This document shows positions 23,953 to 36,082 of a DNA stretch of 64,000 nt, piece after piece. The DNA is from Alitta virens (Eukaryota > Annelida > Polychaeta > Phyllodocida > Nereididae). Every line of letters starts with the position of its first letter. Within the stretch, counting starts at the first letter, position 1. The translations under genes and the position numbers were made by a program. Location: contig OW028574.1 in NCBI GenBank assembly GCA_932294295.1, positions 53,690,797-53,754,796 of the forward strand, read 5' to 3'. The notes under the pieces were generated by a model. That model searched no databases and was not told the DNA's origin. It was given only the letters and a program-made list of their open reading frames with translations.

Positions 23953-25102
23953 TGGCAACAACAATCACTTGGGGAGCGCCGGTTGAATCACAGTGATGTC
24001 ATCCTCCTGACTGTGCATTTATTGCTAAACTGCTACAGAGACATTTTATGCTTAAAACCTGTATATTCTTCAATTTGTGTATGCCTATGCATACCAAGTT
24101 TAAATCAACAACTCGCATGCTTATGACTTCATCTCTGTATAATTTGATATTGTACACCTAACTTGTAACAGCCAACAACAATCAGATACAGTATCACATG
24201 ACAGGACCTATTAATACTGCATTGGTAGGTAAAATTGCTCATTTGCAGGTGAAGCTAGCAAAATGAAATGAGCATTGATAATAATAACAATACACTGCTT
24301 CAACTTCTTACAACAAATTCTTACACAAAGAAAGTATTCTAATAAATAATGGGTAGTGAACGTACAATTGCTGTTTAACTACACATGCCTTCAAACTTTT
24401 GTTAACTTGAGGTAATTTCATATTAACCCATATATACATATTGTACCTGAAAGTAATAAAAGCAATTAACTCCCTGAATTTCAAAGTCAAAATTCTTTAT
24501 TTCGTATTTTATATCCTTGAAATTACTGCCAGTGAATGCCGCATGATCCCAGGGTTCTAAAAGGGTTTTCACCAAATTTCTAGCTCATATATTGAGAAAG
24601 TCATAGACTAAAATTAGCCAGATTGGAACTAATATTTTGTGAAACATGTTATCTTTATCATGTAATAACTCAAGAAGCCGTAAAGAGCCATAGTCCAGAC
24701 CATATCCATTGAAAAGCTGAAAACCTTGACTTCATGCTTGACTTCTAGCCCTTCCCACTGGTGAGTAACTCAGGTTAACATGTCATTTGAATTGTAAGTC
24801 CTGGGTCTGTTATTAAAGAAGGTAGTAATACTTCAGGTGAAGACCTCGAACACATGCACATTCCAGCAATCCCAAATCAAAGTAGAAATGTATCTCAGTA
24901 GTTTGACGCCAGTTGTACAAATACCATTAAAAATACATGAGTCTACCTACTTTTTTTTTTATAAATTCAATACAAGTATACATGAAGCAATGCTTATGAA
25001 TTCTTTATAAAGAAACTACCCGCAGACACTGTTTGATAAGAAACTAAACAATTAACTTGCTTTTTTAATTCTAACATGTTTAACAAATTTCTAAAGTTAT
25101 TA
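23953..25102. other. 3' UTR and following non-coding DNA
   Basis: The 3' UTR of the secreted-protein gene probably extends to the AATAAA at 24341 or the AATAAA near 24454. Beyond that I see only AT-rich sequence with no gene. Confidence 0.45.
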
Positions 25103-25425
25103 GTAAAGCCCCTTTCACACTTAGCCGGTTTTGCCGTAGTGAACCTGTAGTATTAAATAACGGTGACGTAATGCGCTTCCCAGCTCCAACCCGATGGCTA
25201 CCCGTGGATACCCGGCGATACCCGCCGGGTGACTTTTGGGACCCGTGGCCAAGCCGGGAAACCTGGGCCCAGTAGCCGGAGGAGCCATGCTTGCATGGCT
25301 CAACCGTGGCAAACTCCCGGGTGTCCAAAAACCCATGGAAGCCGGCGGGTTATCCGTCCATAATTTTACCCGTAGTACAGCCGGCGGCTTGTTCAGGGGT
25401 TCTACGGGTGACCCGCCGGGTTCTA
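25103..25425. mobile_element. one end of a GC-rich foldback element
   Basis: It begins TTTCACACTTAGCCGGTTTT, then GCCGTAGTGAACC..GTAGTATTA, closely matching the ends of the 26231-29226 palindrome. GC-rich 'ACCCGCCGGG' tandem units follow. It is cut off at 25425 by the 3' fragment of the I-type retrotransposon, and its other end was not found. Confidence 0.75.
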
Positions 25426-25950
25426 CATTGAAGGGATTGAAAAAGCAGACCTGGCAGCAAAAAGGGCCCTTACAAGAGAGATAACTGATTTTACTATTCC
25501 ATACACTGATTTTAAAATGACTATAAAATCTTTTATCATGTCTTGCTGGCAAAGACAATGGAATGAATGTAATTACAAGTTGCATTCAATTTTACCTTGC
25601 ATTCAAAATAAAATACCTAGGTTCAATACTCGCAAAGATCAAGGATTATATCACAGAACACATGCACACCTTTTAGTCAATGAACCGGCCAGAGTTGTCG
25701 GTGCCCCCTTACAATCAAACATATTTTATTAGATTGCATCCACTTACAACGCATTAGAAGACCTTTGTTTCAATTTACTACCTTACAACATCTCTTTACA
25801 AGATATCAAACGCAGACAATTATAGATTTTTTACATGCTTCTGGTTTCTACTACCAAATATAGATAATTAATCTTAACCTAGAGAGCCTCTACATAGCCC
25901 AATCAGGTGCTGATGAGGCATTAAACAATAACACACACACACACGCACCT
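25426..25950 (+). mobile_element. 5'-truncated copy of the I-type retrotransposon
   Basis: From ATTGAAGGGATTGAAAAAGC it is colinear with 11390-11881 (end of RNase H to 3' UTR) and then 13203-13275, ending in (CA)n. Several small indels break the frame. Because it lacks the 1.3 kb MITE, it shows the empty site ATCTTAACCTAG at about 25871. Confidence 0.92.
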
Positions 25951-26439
25951 GTTGCAATCTATAGCTGGCACGACACTTTTGATATAATTGAAATTGGATC
26001 AACGTCTAAATTAAATTAAAATTTGGATCTTATAGAGCGAGTTTGCAAGCTATATCACGCATTTGGAAACAATTTAATAAGTTTTAATTTGGTATTATTA
26101 CATTTTTCAAATATTCAGATTTCAGATTTCACTTACTACGCACACACGAGTCAATTAAATTAAATGGCTTGGTACAGGACTTAATTTCATTATTTATCCG
26201 AAGGTAAGTAAACCAACAGATCGTGACATCTTAAGCCACTGTCACACGGGCCGGTTGTGCCGTAGTGAAGCCGTAGTATTACGTAATAGTTGCGGAAATC
26301 GCTACCTGGCTCCAAGCCGGCGGCCCCAATACGGCCACCCGTGGATACCCGGGGATACCCGGCAAGCACCCGTGGGACCCTTGGCCCAGCCGCGAAACCC
26401 GGCCCCGGTAGCCGGTTGTGCCATGCTTGCATAGTACAA

Positions 26440-26710
26440 CCGTAGAAATCTCACGGGTGAAAAAAAAAAAAAAAAAACACGTGGAAGCCGACGGGTGACC
26501 CGTGGAAGCCGACGGGTGACCCGTGGAAGCCGGCGGGTGGCCCGTAGAACCCGGCGGGTGGCCCGTAGAACCCGGCGAATTATTCGTCCCTAATTTCACC
26601 CCGGCGGCTTGTTGAGGGGTTCTACGGGTAACCCGCCGGCTTTCACGGGTAACCCGCCGGCTTTCACGGGTAACCCGCCGGCTTTGTCGGGTAACCCGCC
26701 GGCTTTTTGC
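26440..26710. repeat. GC-rich tandem repeat, unit about 20 bases
   Basis: More than ten copies of an ACCCG/CGGCGGGT-type unit, switching orientation within the array so that it can fold on itself, with an A-rich interruption at 26461. It forms the left subterminal part of the 3 kb foldback element. The open frames rich in RRVTR here are artefacts of the repeat. Confidence 0.85.
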
Positions 26711-28939
26711 TACCAGTGTCAGCGTAGGCAGGGAGGTATATACTTTAAAAGGCTGCTGCTCCTCTAATATTAGTCCGATTTTCCTCAAATAAAGACTGCA
26801 TGGCAATATAGCTCATACTGATTCCATACGTATTTTCGGATTTTAAAAAACCCGAATATTAAGCGAGATATTTGTCTGCGAAGGCAGTTGTCTTGCGGTG
26901 GCTGCTGCTCCATTTATATTAATCCGCTTTTCATCAAATCAGGACTGAATTGTAGTATAAATCATACTGATTCCATACGCGTTTTCGGATTGAAAATAGA
27001 CCAAATATTAAGCGAGAGATTCGTCTGAGAAGGTAGCTGGGTTGGCGGAGGCAAACAGTGGTGCTCTCGCAGACGTCCGCGCCCTGACTGTATCAATGCA
27101 GGAAGGGCTGAGCCCTTCTTTAAAAGGCTGCTGCTCCCCTAATATTAGTCCGATTTTCGTCAAATTAAAACTGTATTGTAGCATAGTTCATACTGATTCC
27201 ATCATGTTTTCGGATTGAAAATAGACCAAATATTAAGCGAGATATTCATCTGAGAATGCAGTTCTCTGGCGGCGGCCAGGTGCTCTGTGTATGGTCATGA
27301 CTTGAATGGTGTGGTCAATATTTTTGACCATGATATATATACATTGTTTGGATGAGCTTTATTGCAATTCATTTCTACTCATTCTGCCAACTGCCATGAC
27401 CGTTATGTCAATTGCTATTAGCATTTTGAATGATATAAAGAATGGGTGTAGAGAATACAGCAAATGCTCAATACATGTGTCAATTGCCTAATTGCCTAAA
27501 TTGGGGTTCTTTGACCTGTCATTTCATAGTTTGTTCAAAGATGACACAGTAATATGACATTGTCTTGATTGTCATTCACAATTACAAAAAGATGTAATTG
27601 CTTTCATTAATTAAAAACAATGTATTGTATTGTAATTACCAGGCAATGATTATATTTGTATATTGGTATTTTTTTTATACATGTGAACATTCTTATCTTT
27701 TTGTGTATATTTTTGTAAAATTTAAATCTAATATTGATATTGTAATTAGTATTTGTGATTTGATCTGTGATTTTATTTGCTATCTTTTATGTACTTATAT
27801 GGACCAAATATTAAGCTAGATATTCTATATTATATAATAAGCATATAAATCTATCTGTCTATCTACATATTCGATTTTCGTCAAATAAAGACTGAATTAT
27901 TCAGGGAAATGTGTAGAATTTATATAATAGTTAAGGTGGGGAAAATTAATGGAGTATACTAGGCACAAACAATAATATTCTTGTTAATAAAGTTAGTAAT
28001 ACCTCATAGAGTATAGATATGTAGATAGACAGATAGTTATAAGATCTTCACCTAATAATATGTTACTATCAATAATTAATTAATTGGTAATCAATAAAAA
28101 ACGAAAATAAAACAATGTTTGTTTGCTTGTTGCCAATAAAATTCCGACTTGATAAAGATGTCTATGGAGCTATAACAACTATCTATAGATAGATATACTC
28201 TAGTTTATATAAATTATCAATATTTCGTTGTTGTTTCTGAAAATAATCCAACTGGAATTAATATTGATATTGCATGTTCCATCCATGATCAAAACAATCT
28301 CCCTCTTTAATATGCATAATAAACAGGAATCAGTTGAAATTCAGAACTTCAATTAATGCTTGTGATCAATGATGAAAAAGCTTGACTTACCCCATTCTTT
28401 GTATTATTCAAAATGCTAATAGCAATTGACATAACGGTCAAGGCAGATTGCTATTACATATATAGGTTAATTGACTTTACAAAACCAAAGGAAAAGTCCT
28501 TCCCATTGGCCAGTTGGCAGAATGAGTAGAAAATAATTGCAATAAAGCTCATCCAAACAATGTATATATAATGGTAAAAAATATTGACCACACCATTCAA
28601 GTCATGAACATACACAGAGCACCATGCTGCCTTCTCAGACGAATATCACGCTTAATATTTGGTCTATTTTCAATCTGAAATTCTGTGTGAAATAAGTATG
28701 AACTCTTCTAAAATTCAATATTTATTTGACGCAAATCGGATTAATATTAATGGAGCAGCAGCCGCCACCAGACAACCGCCTTCTCAGACGAATATCTCGC
28801 TTAATATTTGGTCTATTTTCAATCCGAAAACACCTATGGAGTCAGTATGAATTATACTACAATCCCATTTTATTTGACGAAAATCGGACTAATATTAGGG
28901 GAGCAGCAGCCTTTTAAAGTATACTCCTGGAAGCTGCGA

Positions 28940-29110
28940 GTTACTCCTACTACTCGCCGGCTTACTCCTACAACTCGGCGAGTAACCCATAGAACCCGCC
29001 GAGTCACCCGTAGAACCCGCCGAGTCACCCATAAAACCCGCCGAGGCACCCGTAGAACCCGCCGCGGCAGCCGGCGGGTAACCCGGCGGGTAACCCGGCG
29101 GGTGCTGCCC
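28940..29110. repeat. GC-rich tandem repeat, right arm
   Basis: Six or more copies of a unit of about 21 bases of the form ACCCGTAGAACCCGCCGAGTC, mirrored with the left-arm array at 26440-26710. Both strands give Arg/Val/Thr-rich open frames, which are repeat artefacts. Confidence 0.85.
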
Positions 29111-29226
29111 CGCCCCTTTTTGCTGCCAGAACCGGCCGCCAAACCGGCGGAAAGAGCTGTTACATAACTATTAAGTAATACTACGGGTTCACTACGGCAA
29201 AACCGGCCCGTGTGACAGTGGCTTTA

Positions 29227-30568
29227 GTCTTTGAGAAATTGTTACTGAAATGGCAGTAACGCAATTACATGTATCAGCTGGATGTTATTGCATGAGGTAT
29301 GAAATTGGTCGTGTATTGGTCTCCTATGACCTATTTTCCAATCTAAAAACTGCAAAACGGGAGACTTATCATTATCTATTCAATCCAGTCTAATATAAAC
29401 TGCAAAATAAAGAATTATTATCATTTTTAATTTGATCCCTTCTAATAAAGACTTATCATTATTTTTTATTTAATGATGAGGCAGGTGAAAGATCCAACTT
29501 AATGGTTAAAAATGCAACATGACATGAGTTTCATCTCTCATCTTACCAATCAAGTTTTTTTTCATTCGCTGAGCTTTTATCATGGTCATGCATGTGTCGT
29601 GTGATTGCAATAAATCATATCTTCTTAAATCTTTGATGATCTTTGATATGACTCCCATGAACATCTTGTCGGTTTGAACATCAAATATTATATTGAACAT
29701 TAATGCCAAAATTATCAATAAAGATTTTCCAAATTTCTGTGATCTTAACACAGCTTGGGGACCACTGGGACATTGAAAACAACACTATTTGTAGCTTTAT
29801 TTTCCACTGAACAGACCCAGTTTTTAAATTGTTACTCACACAAAGATAATTATAAGATTAGGGATCTCCTGTCAGACTTGGATAGTACCATTTGAACCTT
29901 CTTTTTTTGTTCACCTTTAAATTTAGCCGTCTTTTTTAAATGGCAAAGATCAAATTTTCAACAAACTATGTCGAAACAATGAATTACCAAATACCTCTGA
30001 CACAATTTCTCAATTGCATAGAAATTGGTTTTGACCACATTTCAACAATGCTCGAACAAGTCCTAGTTGGAACTTGATATAATAAGCATGACTCAGATGA
30101 AAAATTTATTTTCTGGATGTATGCATTTAAAACTCAAATCGTGTACCCATTGTCTGGTTATTTTCTTTACCAATTTCAAATACCTGTGGACTGTGTGGAG
30201 ACATGATTTAGTATCAAGTGCCTTGGCAGTCTGGTGCAGTCTTTCCCTACAATACTACATCAAACCCTATCGTCTTGAGGCCAGGATTGGATTAGATTTA
30301 TTTCTCACAGTATAAAGCACATTCACATAATTATTGGAATACACTGTCCCATGTACCCCGACTATCCCAACTATGAAAGACACTGATATAACATGGATAT
30401 GGCTTAGCTCCTGTGTACTATCCAAGAAACTCTAGGGTTTAAATTATGAATGAACATTTTTCTTTAGACCTAAAAAAATAACCAAAAAAACAACAACATG
30501 AAATGGTCTATTACTTCACTTGATCTTGATGGCTTCCCCAGAGAAAAAATGTATATGTTCTACTTTAA
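29227..30568. other. non-coding stretch
   Basis: AT-rich sequence with no recognisable gene, repeat family or RNA. Open frames up to 82 codons lack splice sites or family motifs. Confidence 0.4.
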
Positions 30569-30754
30569 TTTGAGACCAGTGGCGGAACCAATGGGGGCAG
30601 GGGGGGGGGGGGCAACATGCCCCCTCGGGAAAAAAAGGGGGAAGTTTTGGGAAGGGAAAAATGGGGAAATGTACATGTAGCGACTTTGGGGAAATCATAA
30701 TTTTGTTTGCCCCCCCCCCCCAAAAAAAAACCTGGTCCCGCCACTGTTTGAGAC
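30569..30754. mobile_element. hAT-type MITE with 8-bp TSD
   Basis: The element is 30577-30746 (170 bases). The ends are CAGTGGCGGAACC and the complement of CAGTGGCGGGACC. It is flanked by a perfect 8-base duplication, TTTGAGAC, at 30569-30576 and 30747-30754. The CAGTGGCGG end and the 8-base duplication are hallmarks of hAT elements. The interior has a G run and a C run that also pair. Confidence 0.92.
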
Positions 30755-32224
30755 TGGCCTTGGATTTCTTTATTTGTTTATTATCCTAATATGGCCGGTG
30801 TCCCAATGAACCCCATGTGCAAAAGGGCCCTCGTCTCCCCTAATTATCTGACTTTACAGCTAACTCTCCCGGTAAAAAAGAAACAACAGCAAATAGTAAA
30901 AATTATTAATTTACACAGGAAGAAATATTTTTATTGAAGGCATTTGGGAATTCATATTAATCCTATACCATTAAATGCTAATTAGACTAAAAAACCTGAT
31001 GCCTGGTTCCATTTACTGTATAATAAATTAATAATGTAGACTGTTTACTGAACGGAACAATCCAGACATATCACTTGATGTCATTTTGTATCCAACGATT
31101 TGGCAGACACAATTATACAAAACACTTCACATTGCAGCCATTATCAGGAGAAACAAAGTTGTATCTAAGATAATCTTGAAGTACTACTACGTGACATTCG
31201 TAAAATGACATGCTTCTCTCAAACTGCATGATCATCCCAATGACTGAACTTTGTGCTGTAAAAATCACTATTAAGACAACTTCAAGCACCATGGAATCTT
31301 ACCAGAAATGGGGCTATACAAGTGTATTTTTTTCATTGCTTTACCATTATGGTATTAAATGTACCAGTGTTAATTTTGAGGTATATTGTGTTCGTGCTGG
31401 TTCAGAAAAAAATAAAAATAGGAGAATAATAATTTTTATGACAATGGCAGAACTCCACTGTATTACTTGTTTAGGCAGCATGATTCTGTTATCTAAAACC
31501 ATTGATAGAGGCTCTAACGTATGTCAATGGGTCATTGTCATACCTATAAATTTAATTTTATTAACAAATAGATGTCATACAAGACATATATATATATATA
31601 TCAGAAAATAATCAAAAATAAGGAAAACAACAATGACTATAGTTACAGATGGTTCCAGCCACCGAATTTAAGTATATACATAGAAGTTAACATTATTAGC
31701 TGGCTGTTTAGATCATCCAGTCTTTATAGAATATAATCAAAATCTTTTATACATACATCTTGTATCATAAGCATAAAGTTATATTTTACATATATACTAC
31801 ATATTACCATGTTCCTCAAAATACAGTCCTTATATAATGTGTAAGATATAGCTATTTACAGAATTATTTGACTTCAAAATACAGCTCTATATATTTTAAT
31901 AGAAGTATATACATTTTTACAGAAATTGTCTGACTTCACTTTTAGAAAACAAGATCACACAGAGTTTTCATGGCAGTTCATTAAGGCACTTTTAAAGTTC
32001 AGGATATGACTGTGCAATTTTCGGAGACAGGTAAATGCATCGTTTGCCTGGTATAATCAGCACCTCAGGCTCCTTGGATGTCATTATGGCTTTAAATTTT
32101 CCTTTAGTGTATTATAGCTACCAATATATTTCCTTGCTATCATATTTAGATTATCTCGAAATAAAGAGTAGCTTGGACAAGCCACGAGACAGTGTATTTC
32201 ACTTAAGGCATTTGATGCCGCCAG
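30755..32224. other. non-coding stretch
   Basis: AT-rich, with a short (TA)n run at about 31587-31600. The 133-codon frame at 31210-31611 begins and ends without splice signals, and its composition is not protein-like. No gene is called. Confidence 0.4.
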
Positions 32225-32345
32225 CATAGACTAAGTAACTAATGTCCGGAGGACGTCATGTAAATCCGGGACACATATTGGCTAAGACATTCATCCAGCC
32301 AATTGGAGTCCAGGGTTCATATGACGTCCTCTGGAGTTCAGCTTC
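32225..32345. mobile_element. palindromic MITE, 'GGACGTCATG' family
   Basis: Inverted ends around TCCGGAGGACGTCATG and ATGACGTCCTCTGGAGTTCA flank 'CCAATTGGAGTCC'. Related copies are at 54533-54735, 63010-63170 and 63925-64000. Confidence 0.65.
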
Positions 32346-32764
32346 TGTGAAATCTGCTGTAATGTATAAGATTATAAGCTACGTATTATTTCAACATTAT
32401 CATAACAGTTTTATCCTTTCTAAATAAATCCACCCACTTATATGTTGCATACCTTAAGTGCAACTATAGATATTTTATTAATATTTGACCATTCTATATT
32501 GGTCTTGTATAGAGTAAGTTTCTAACATGTCAATGCTTTCATGGTTAAGTAAGATAGTCAGTGTTAAAGCTAAATAATATAAGTCTTAAAAGATAAATCA
32601 CAGATCAAATCACAAACATTAAACAAATACTGATCACAATATCAACATACTAGATCATATTTATTTCGAAGTCATTCAATGTAATGAAATATACAGTTTA
32701 GTAAATGGTTTAATAAATACTGTGTGTGTAGTATATGAATAACATAAATTACAATGTCATTTAA

Positions 32765-32880
32765 GGCCCCAGGTTTAAATCCAAGCCTGGGCACTCTTTG
32801 TGAGCTATATTTCAGCTGGATGTCAAGCGCACGAGACAGTTTAACGCATTTTCAGAGAAAATCGACCCAGAGGTGGAATG
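32765..32880 (+). repeat. SINE family B fragment
   Basis: Carries the B-box-like CCAGGTTTAAATCC and the CAGCTGGATGTCAAGCGCACGA body seen in the 54115 copy. The A-box half is missing. Confidence 0.5.
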
Positions 32881-33592
32881 TGACATGTCAGTAAATCCAT
32901 TGATATTTTGTGGAATTAATGTAATTGGGAACATACCATTTATTAGATTATAGACCCCTAGTCTTAATGGTTTTCATGGAAACAGGGTTTTCATATGAAT
33001 CCTTGGTGAGCTATGATGGAGGCAGGAAGCAGACACCATGTGTACAGTATAAGACGGTCTGAAAAATTGGTAATTTTCAAAGATGATTTATTATTTTTTT
33101 TAATGGAGATGCTCATTAAAACAAACGGTTGTGTTTACCTGTTGCACTGTACCTTTAACAATACATTTCCATAATAAAATCATGGTGCTCTCATAAAATC
33201 AACTTACTAGCATCATTAGTGATAGAGCGATTTTGTAATTTTTTGGAGGCAAATTCGAATTTTTTACATGAGTTTGCAGGGCATTTTAACATGCTTAATT
33301 AATTAGGACAATTCTATAATCACATCAATATAAACAACAATCGCATTGGCTTTCATTTGGTACCTTGATTAATGATTTATCTGTATTCAAGCAGGAGTTG
33401 TGTCATAAAAGTGATAGAGACATCAGTCACGATAGAGACATCAGTCACGATTATGACTTAATCAATTTGTGAAAGAGTTAATTGAGAATGTTGGGAAAGT
33501 TAAATTGAATGTGAAATTAATAATGCAACAAAAAGATGTGTAGCTCAACATATGCGACTCCTAGGAATCAACAAGATATACCAAAAGAAAGC

Positions 33593-33596
<4 letters not shown>

Positions 33597-33655
<59 letters not shown>
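33597..33655. repeat. (TA)n microsatellite
   Basis: An uninterrupted TA run of about 58 bases in intergenic DNA. Confidence 0.98.
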
Positions 33656-33657
<2 letters not shown>

Positions 33658-34364
33658 GTCTGTGTACAATATATAATGATGCCTTTGGAATAGATTAAAG
33701 GAGGCAACATTTTCTGAACAAAAATAGCGAAAATAATGAATGATGCGATTTTGCGTTTATCGCCTAAATCGTCACATCACATCACTTCGTGCAATTGGGT
33801 GAAAGTTTTTAGAAAATGACAAAGTTAATAAATAAAACGTACAATAAAGTCGTGACAGGCTATGCCTATATTCTGCCAGACGCTTAAAACAGCGCGGCAA
33901 TTTTCTATATTTTTAATGTTAAATTCTCTATTTACTAACGTGACTAGAAGCTTCGTTTCGTAAGAGCACGTACCATGATTTTATTATAGAAACTGAAAGT
34001 AGAGATGTTACCTCACTTGGTGATATGACAAGAATGTCTGGGAGAGCATCTCGATGAGACATATTTACCGTGAGTTTAGTGTGAAGTTGACCATTTTTAG
34101 CCAAAGACAATGGTATAAAGATAAAACATCCCAAATATACGTGTCTACCATGGCAACGGCTTGCCTCTAAGCCATAATATTTTAGGTTTATATTATGATA
34201 ATTTGATCAAAGTCAATGACCTCATATTACATGTATTATCTTTTATTACATTCTTATTTTCTTATATGTTAAAGTGTATCAATGATTTATATGTGAAATA
34301 TGAAATAAATATGTTCTGAGTTCTGAGATCTACCACATTGCAAATATTGGGTCAGTTTTCTCAG

Positions 34365-34460
34365 CAAATGCCTCTTAAAAAACCCATCCAAGGGCTAAAC
34401 GTGTAAAATGGCGTGGACTCTTATCATCTGATCATTACGTCTGCTTCTGGTCCTATAGGC
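34365..34460 (+). repeat. SINE family B tail fragment
   Basis: 'CCAAGGGCTAAACGTGTAAAATGG' type sequence and the TCATCTGATCATTACGTCTG end match other family B tails. Another piece lies on the opposite strand at 34600-34748. Confidence 0.5.
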
Positions 34461-34599
34461 TTCAGCTCAATACAATAATGTTGATATGTACATATATAAT
34501 GAAGTATAAGCTATTGGATCTAAACTCAAACTATGGTTAAGAATATTATATTGCAGCCCTCAAAGACAAGGTCGTGCCTCTTATGAGGTTGATTGATGA

Positions 34600-34748
34600 G
34601 ATGAGAGTGAGGGAGTCTCAGGAAGGGAGTCGACGCCATATTTCACATTTATGCTATGTATGGGACACCGAGTACAAGGCACAACTAATTGTACGTCCCA
34701 TGCGAATGACATCCAGCAACTGGGATGTAGCTCATGAAGAACCTGGGA
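34600..34748 (-). repeat. SINE family B fragment, minus strand
   Basis: On the minus strand it reads CCCAGGTTCTTCATGAGCTA, then the CCCAGTTGCTGGATGTCATTCG-type body and the 'TACTCGGTGTCCC' tail. It ends at the edge of the foldback element starting at 34751. Confidence 0.55.
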
Positions 34749-34750
34749 AC

Positions 34751-35976
34751 TAAAGGGGCATTCACACTGTCACGGATAAGATCTACGTATGACGACAGAC
34801 GTGAAAAATGGGCTATACGTGCTCACTCGTGGCTCTGTTAATCACGTATAACTTCTTTCCATGAGCGTACGTGAGGTAGTCGTAGATCGCTCGGCGGACG
34901 TCTGTCAACGCTTGCCGAATGTCCGTCAAACGCTCGCCAAACGTCTGTCGCCAAGCATCCGTCAGGTATTCATCAGGCACTCGTAGGCACTCTTAGATCG
35001 CTCATAGAGCGCCCATAGATCGCGCGTAGATCGCCCGTAGATCGCTCGTAGTCGCCCGTGCGAGTAGTTCAAGGATGGGCAAGGATTAGGGGCCGATCTC
35101 ACATAGCCGAGTGACAATGCAGAGTGATGCCGAGTGCCTCAATAATCAGGCAGTCGGGAATACTCGGGTTTGCACGCCGACCGCTCTGGAAAAGCTCGGC
35201 AATACTCGTAGACCGATCGTGTCCACTCTGGGTTAATAGAATAAGGACCCACAAATTTTAAACATGTTTAAAATTTGCTCCAAGCAATTTTGTTATGGAA
35301 TTGCTCCGGATTTACACTCACCGTGCACTCGCCATGCACTTTTGGTCACTCTGGTAGTAGTACTCTTGGTGATATGGAGTGCTGTGTGGACGTGATTTCC
35401 TCGCCGAGTGGTCAGCATGTAAAGAAGAGTTATTGGCTTGACACTCGGCGAGCAATCTATGAGCAATTGACAAGCAATAGGCGAGCAATCGGCGAGCAAT
35501 TTGCGAGTCGTTGCTGACTTGCTTTTTCTCACTGGCAAATGACCAAGAGTGAAGCCGATTCATTGCTTGCCAGCAATCGTCATTACTCTGCATCGTCACT
35601 CGGCTATGTGAGATAGTGGCTTAAATTAGCAAGGCTGGGCACAGAAGACGACAGGCGGCGACGGACGTCTGCCGAGCGTTTTATGAGCATTTTACGGATG
35701 GACAGTATGGCTACGTACCTACGTAGAACGCTCGCCAAGTGAATCGCAAGCAAGTTACGTATCTAATGTAAAAAATTGAAGAACGTCCGCCAAAGTTTTA
35801 AACAGGTATTCACATGAGTGGTCAAGCACGACCAGGAGTGTTCTACGAATTAGCGTGAGTATATGTAAAATGCTCGATGAGTGAATCACGTATGACCAAG
35901 GATGACCAAGAGTGAAAAAAATGTTCATCCGTCGTCATACATAGGTCTTATTCGTAACAGTGTGAACGGCCTTTTA
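34751..35976. mobile_element. foldback DNA element, outer, with a nested second element
   Basis: The ends are inverted: TAAAGGGGCATTCACACTGT at 34751, continuing CACGGATAAGATCTACG, and the complement of TTAAAAGGCCGTTCACACTG at the right, continuing TTACGAATAAGACC. Subterminal units of the form 'CGCTCGTAGATCGC' and 'CGTCTGTC' are tandem and diverged. A solo end of the same family is at 3925-4036. It encodes no protein. A different MITE sits inside at 35089-35627. Confidence 0.8.
35089..35627. mobile_element. nested foldback MITE
   Basis: The inverted ends read GATCTCACATAGCCGAGTGA on the left and TCACTCGGCTATGTGAGATA on the right. The similarity continues inward (CAATGCAGAGTGATG versus CGATGCAGAGTAATGACG). 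Subterminal tandem units of 'GAGCAATCGGC' type are at 35440-35510. Because it interrupts the outer element, it is the younger insertion. Confidence 0.8.
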
Positions 35977-36082
35977 ACGTGGAACTTACCATTCTCTTAA
36001 TTGTAATATGGCCCCAAAATGTGTCAAAGGAATATCTGTGTGTAGTACGTGATTATAAAAATTGCATAAATGCTCACAAAAC

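Larger units (their letters stand above)
26231..29226. mobile_element. about 3 kb palindromic foldback DNA element
   Basis: The termini are inverted over at least 60 bases: TTAAGCCACTGTCACACGGG at 26231 and its near complement ending at 29226. Each terminus is followed by GC-rich tandem units ('ACCCGCCGGCTTTCACGGGT' on the left, 'ACCCGTAGAACCCGCCGAGT' on the right). Further in, a unit with GGCTGCTGCTCC and TAATATTAGTCCG occurs at 26750, 26902 and 27126, and inverted at about 28735 and 28870. A longer mirrored block (27290-27450 versus 28385-28600) follows. The 900-base centre is AT-rich. No transposase is encoded. Confidence 0.85.

Noticed and set aside
26279..26806. Arg/Val/Thr-rich frames in the 26 kb and 29 kb GC-rich arrays
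   Set aside because: Repeat artefacts: the same periodic peptide appears on both strands and in inverted copies.
31210..31611. 133-codon plus frame
   Set aside because: No ATG context, splice signals or recognisable domain; its composition follows the local AT-rich DNA.
33597..33655. TA run as a possible promoter or origin
   Set aside because: A simple microsatellite with no gene start nearby.
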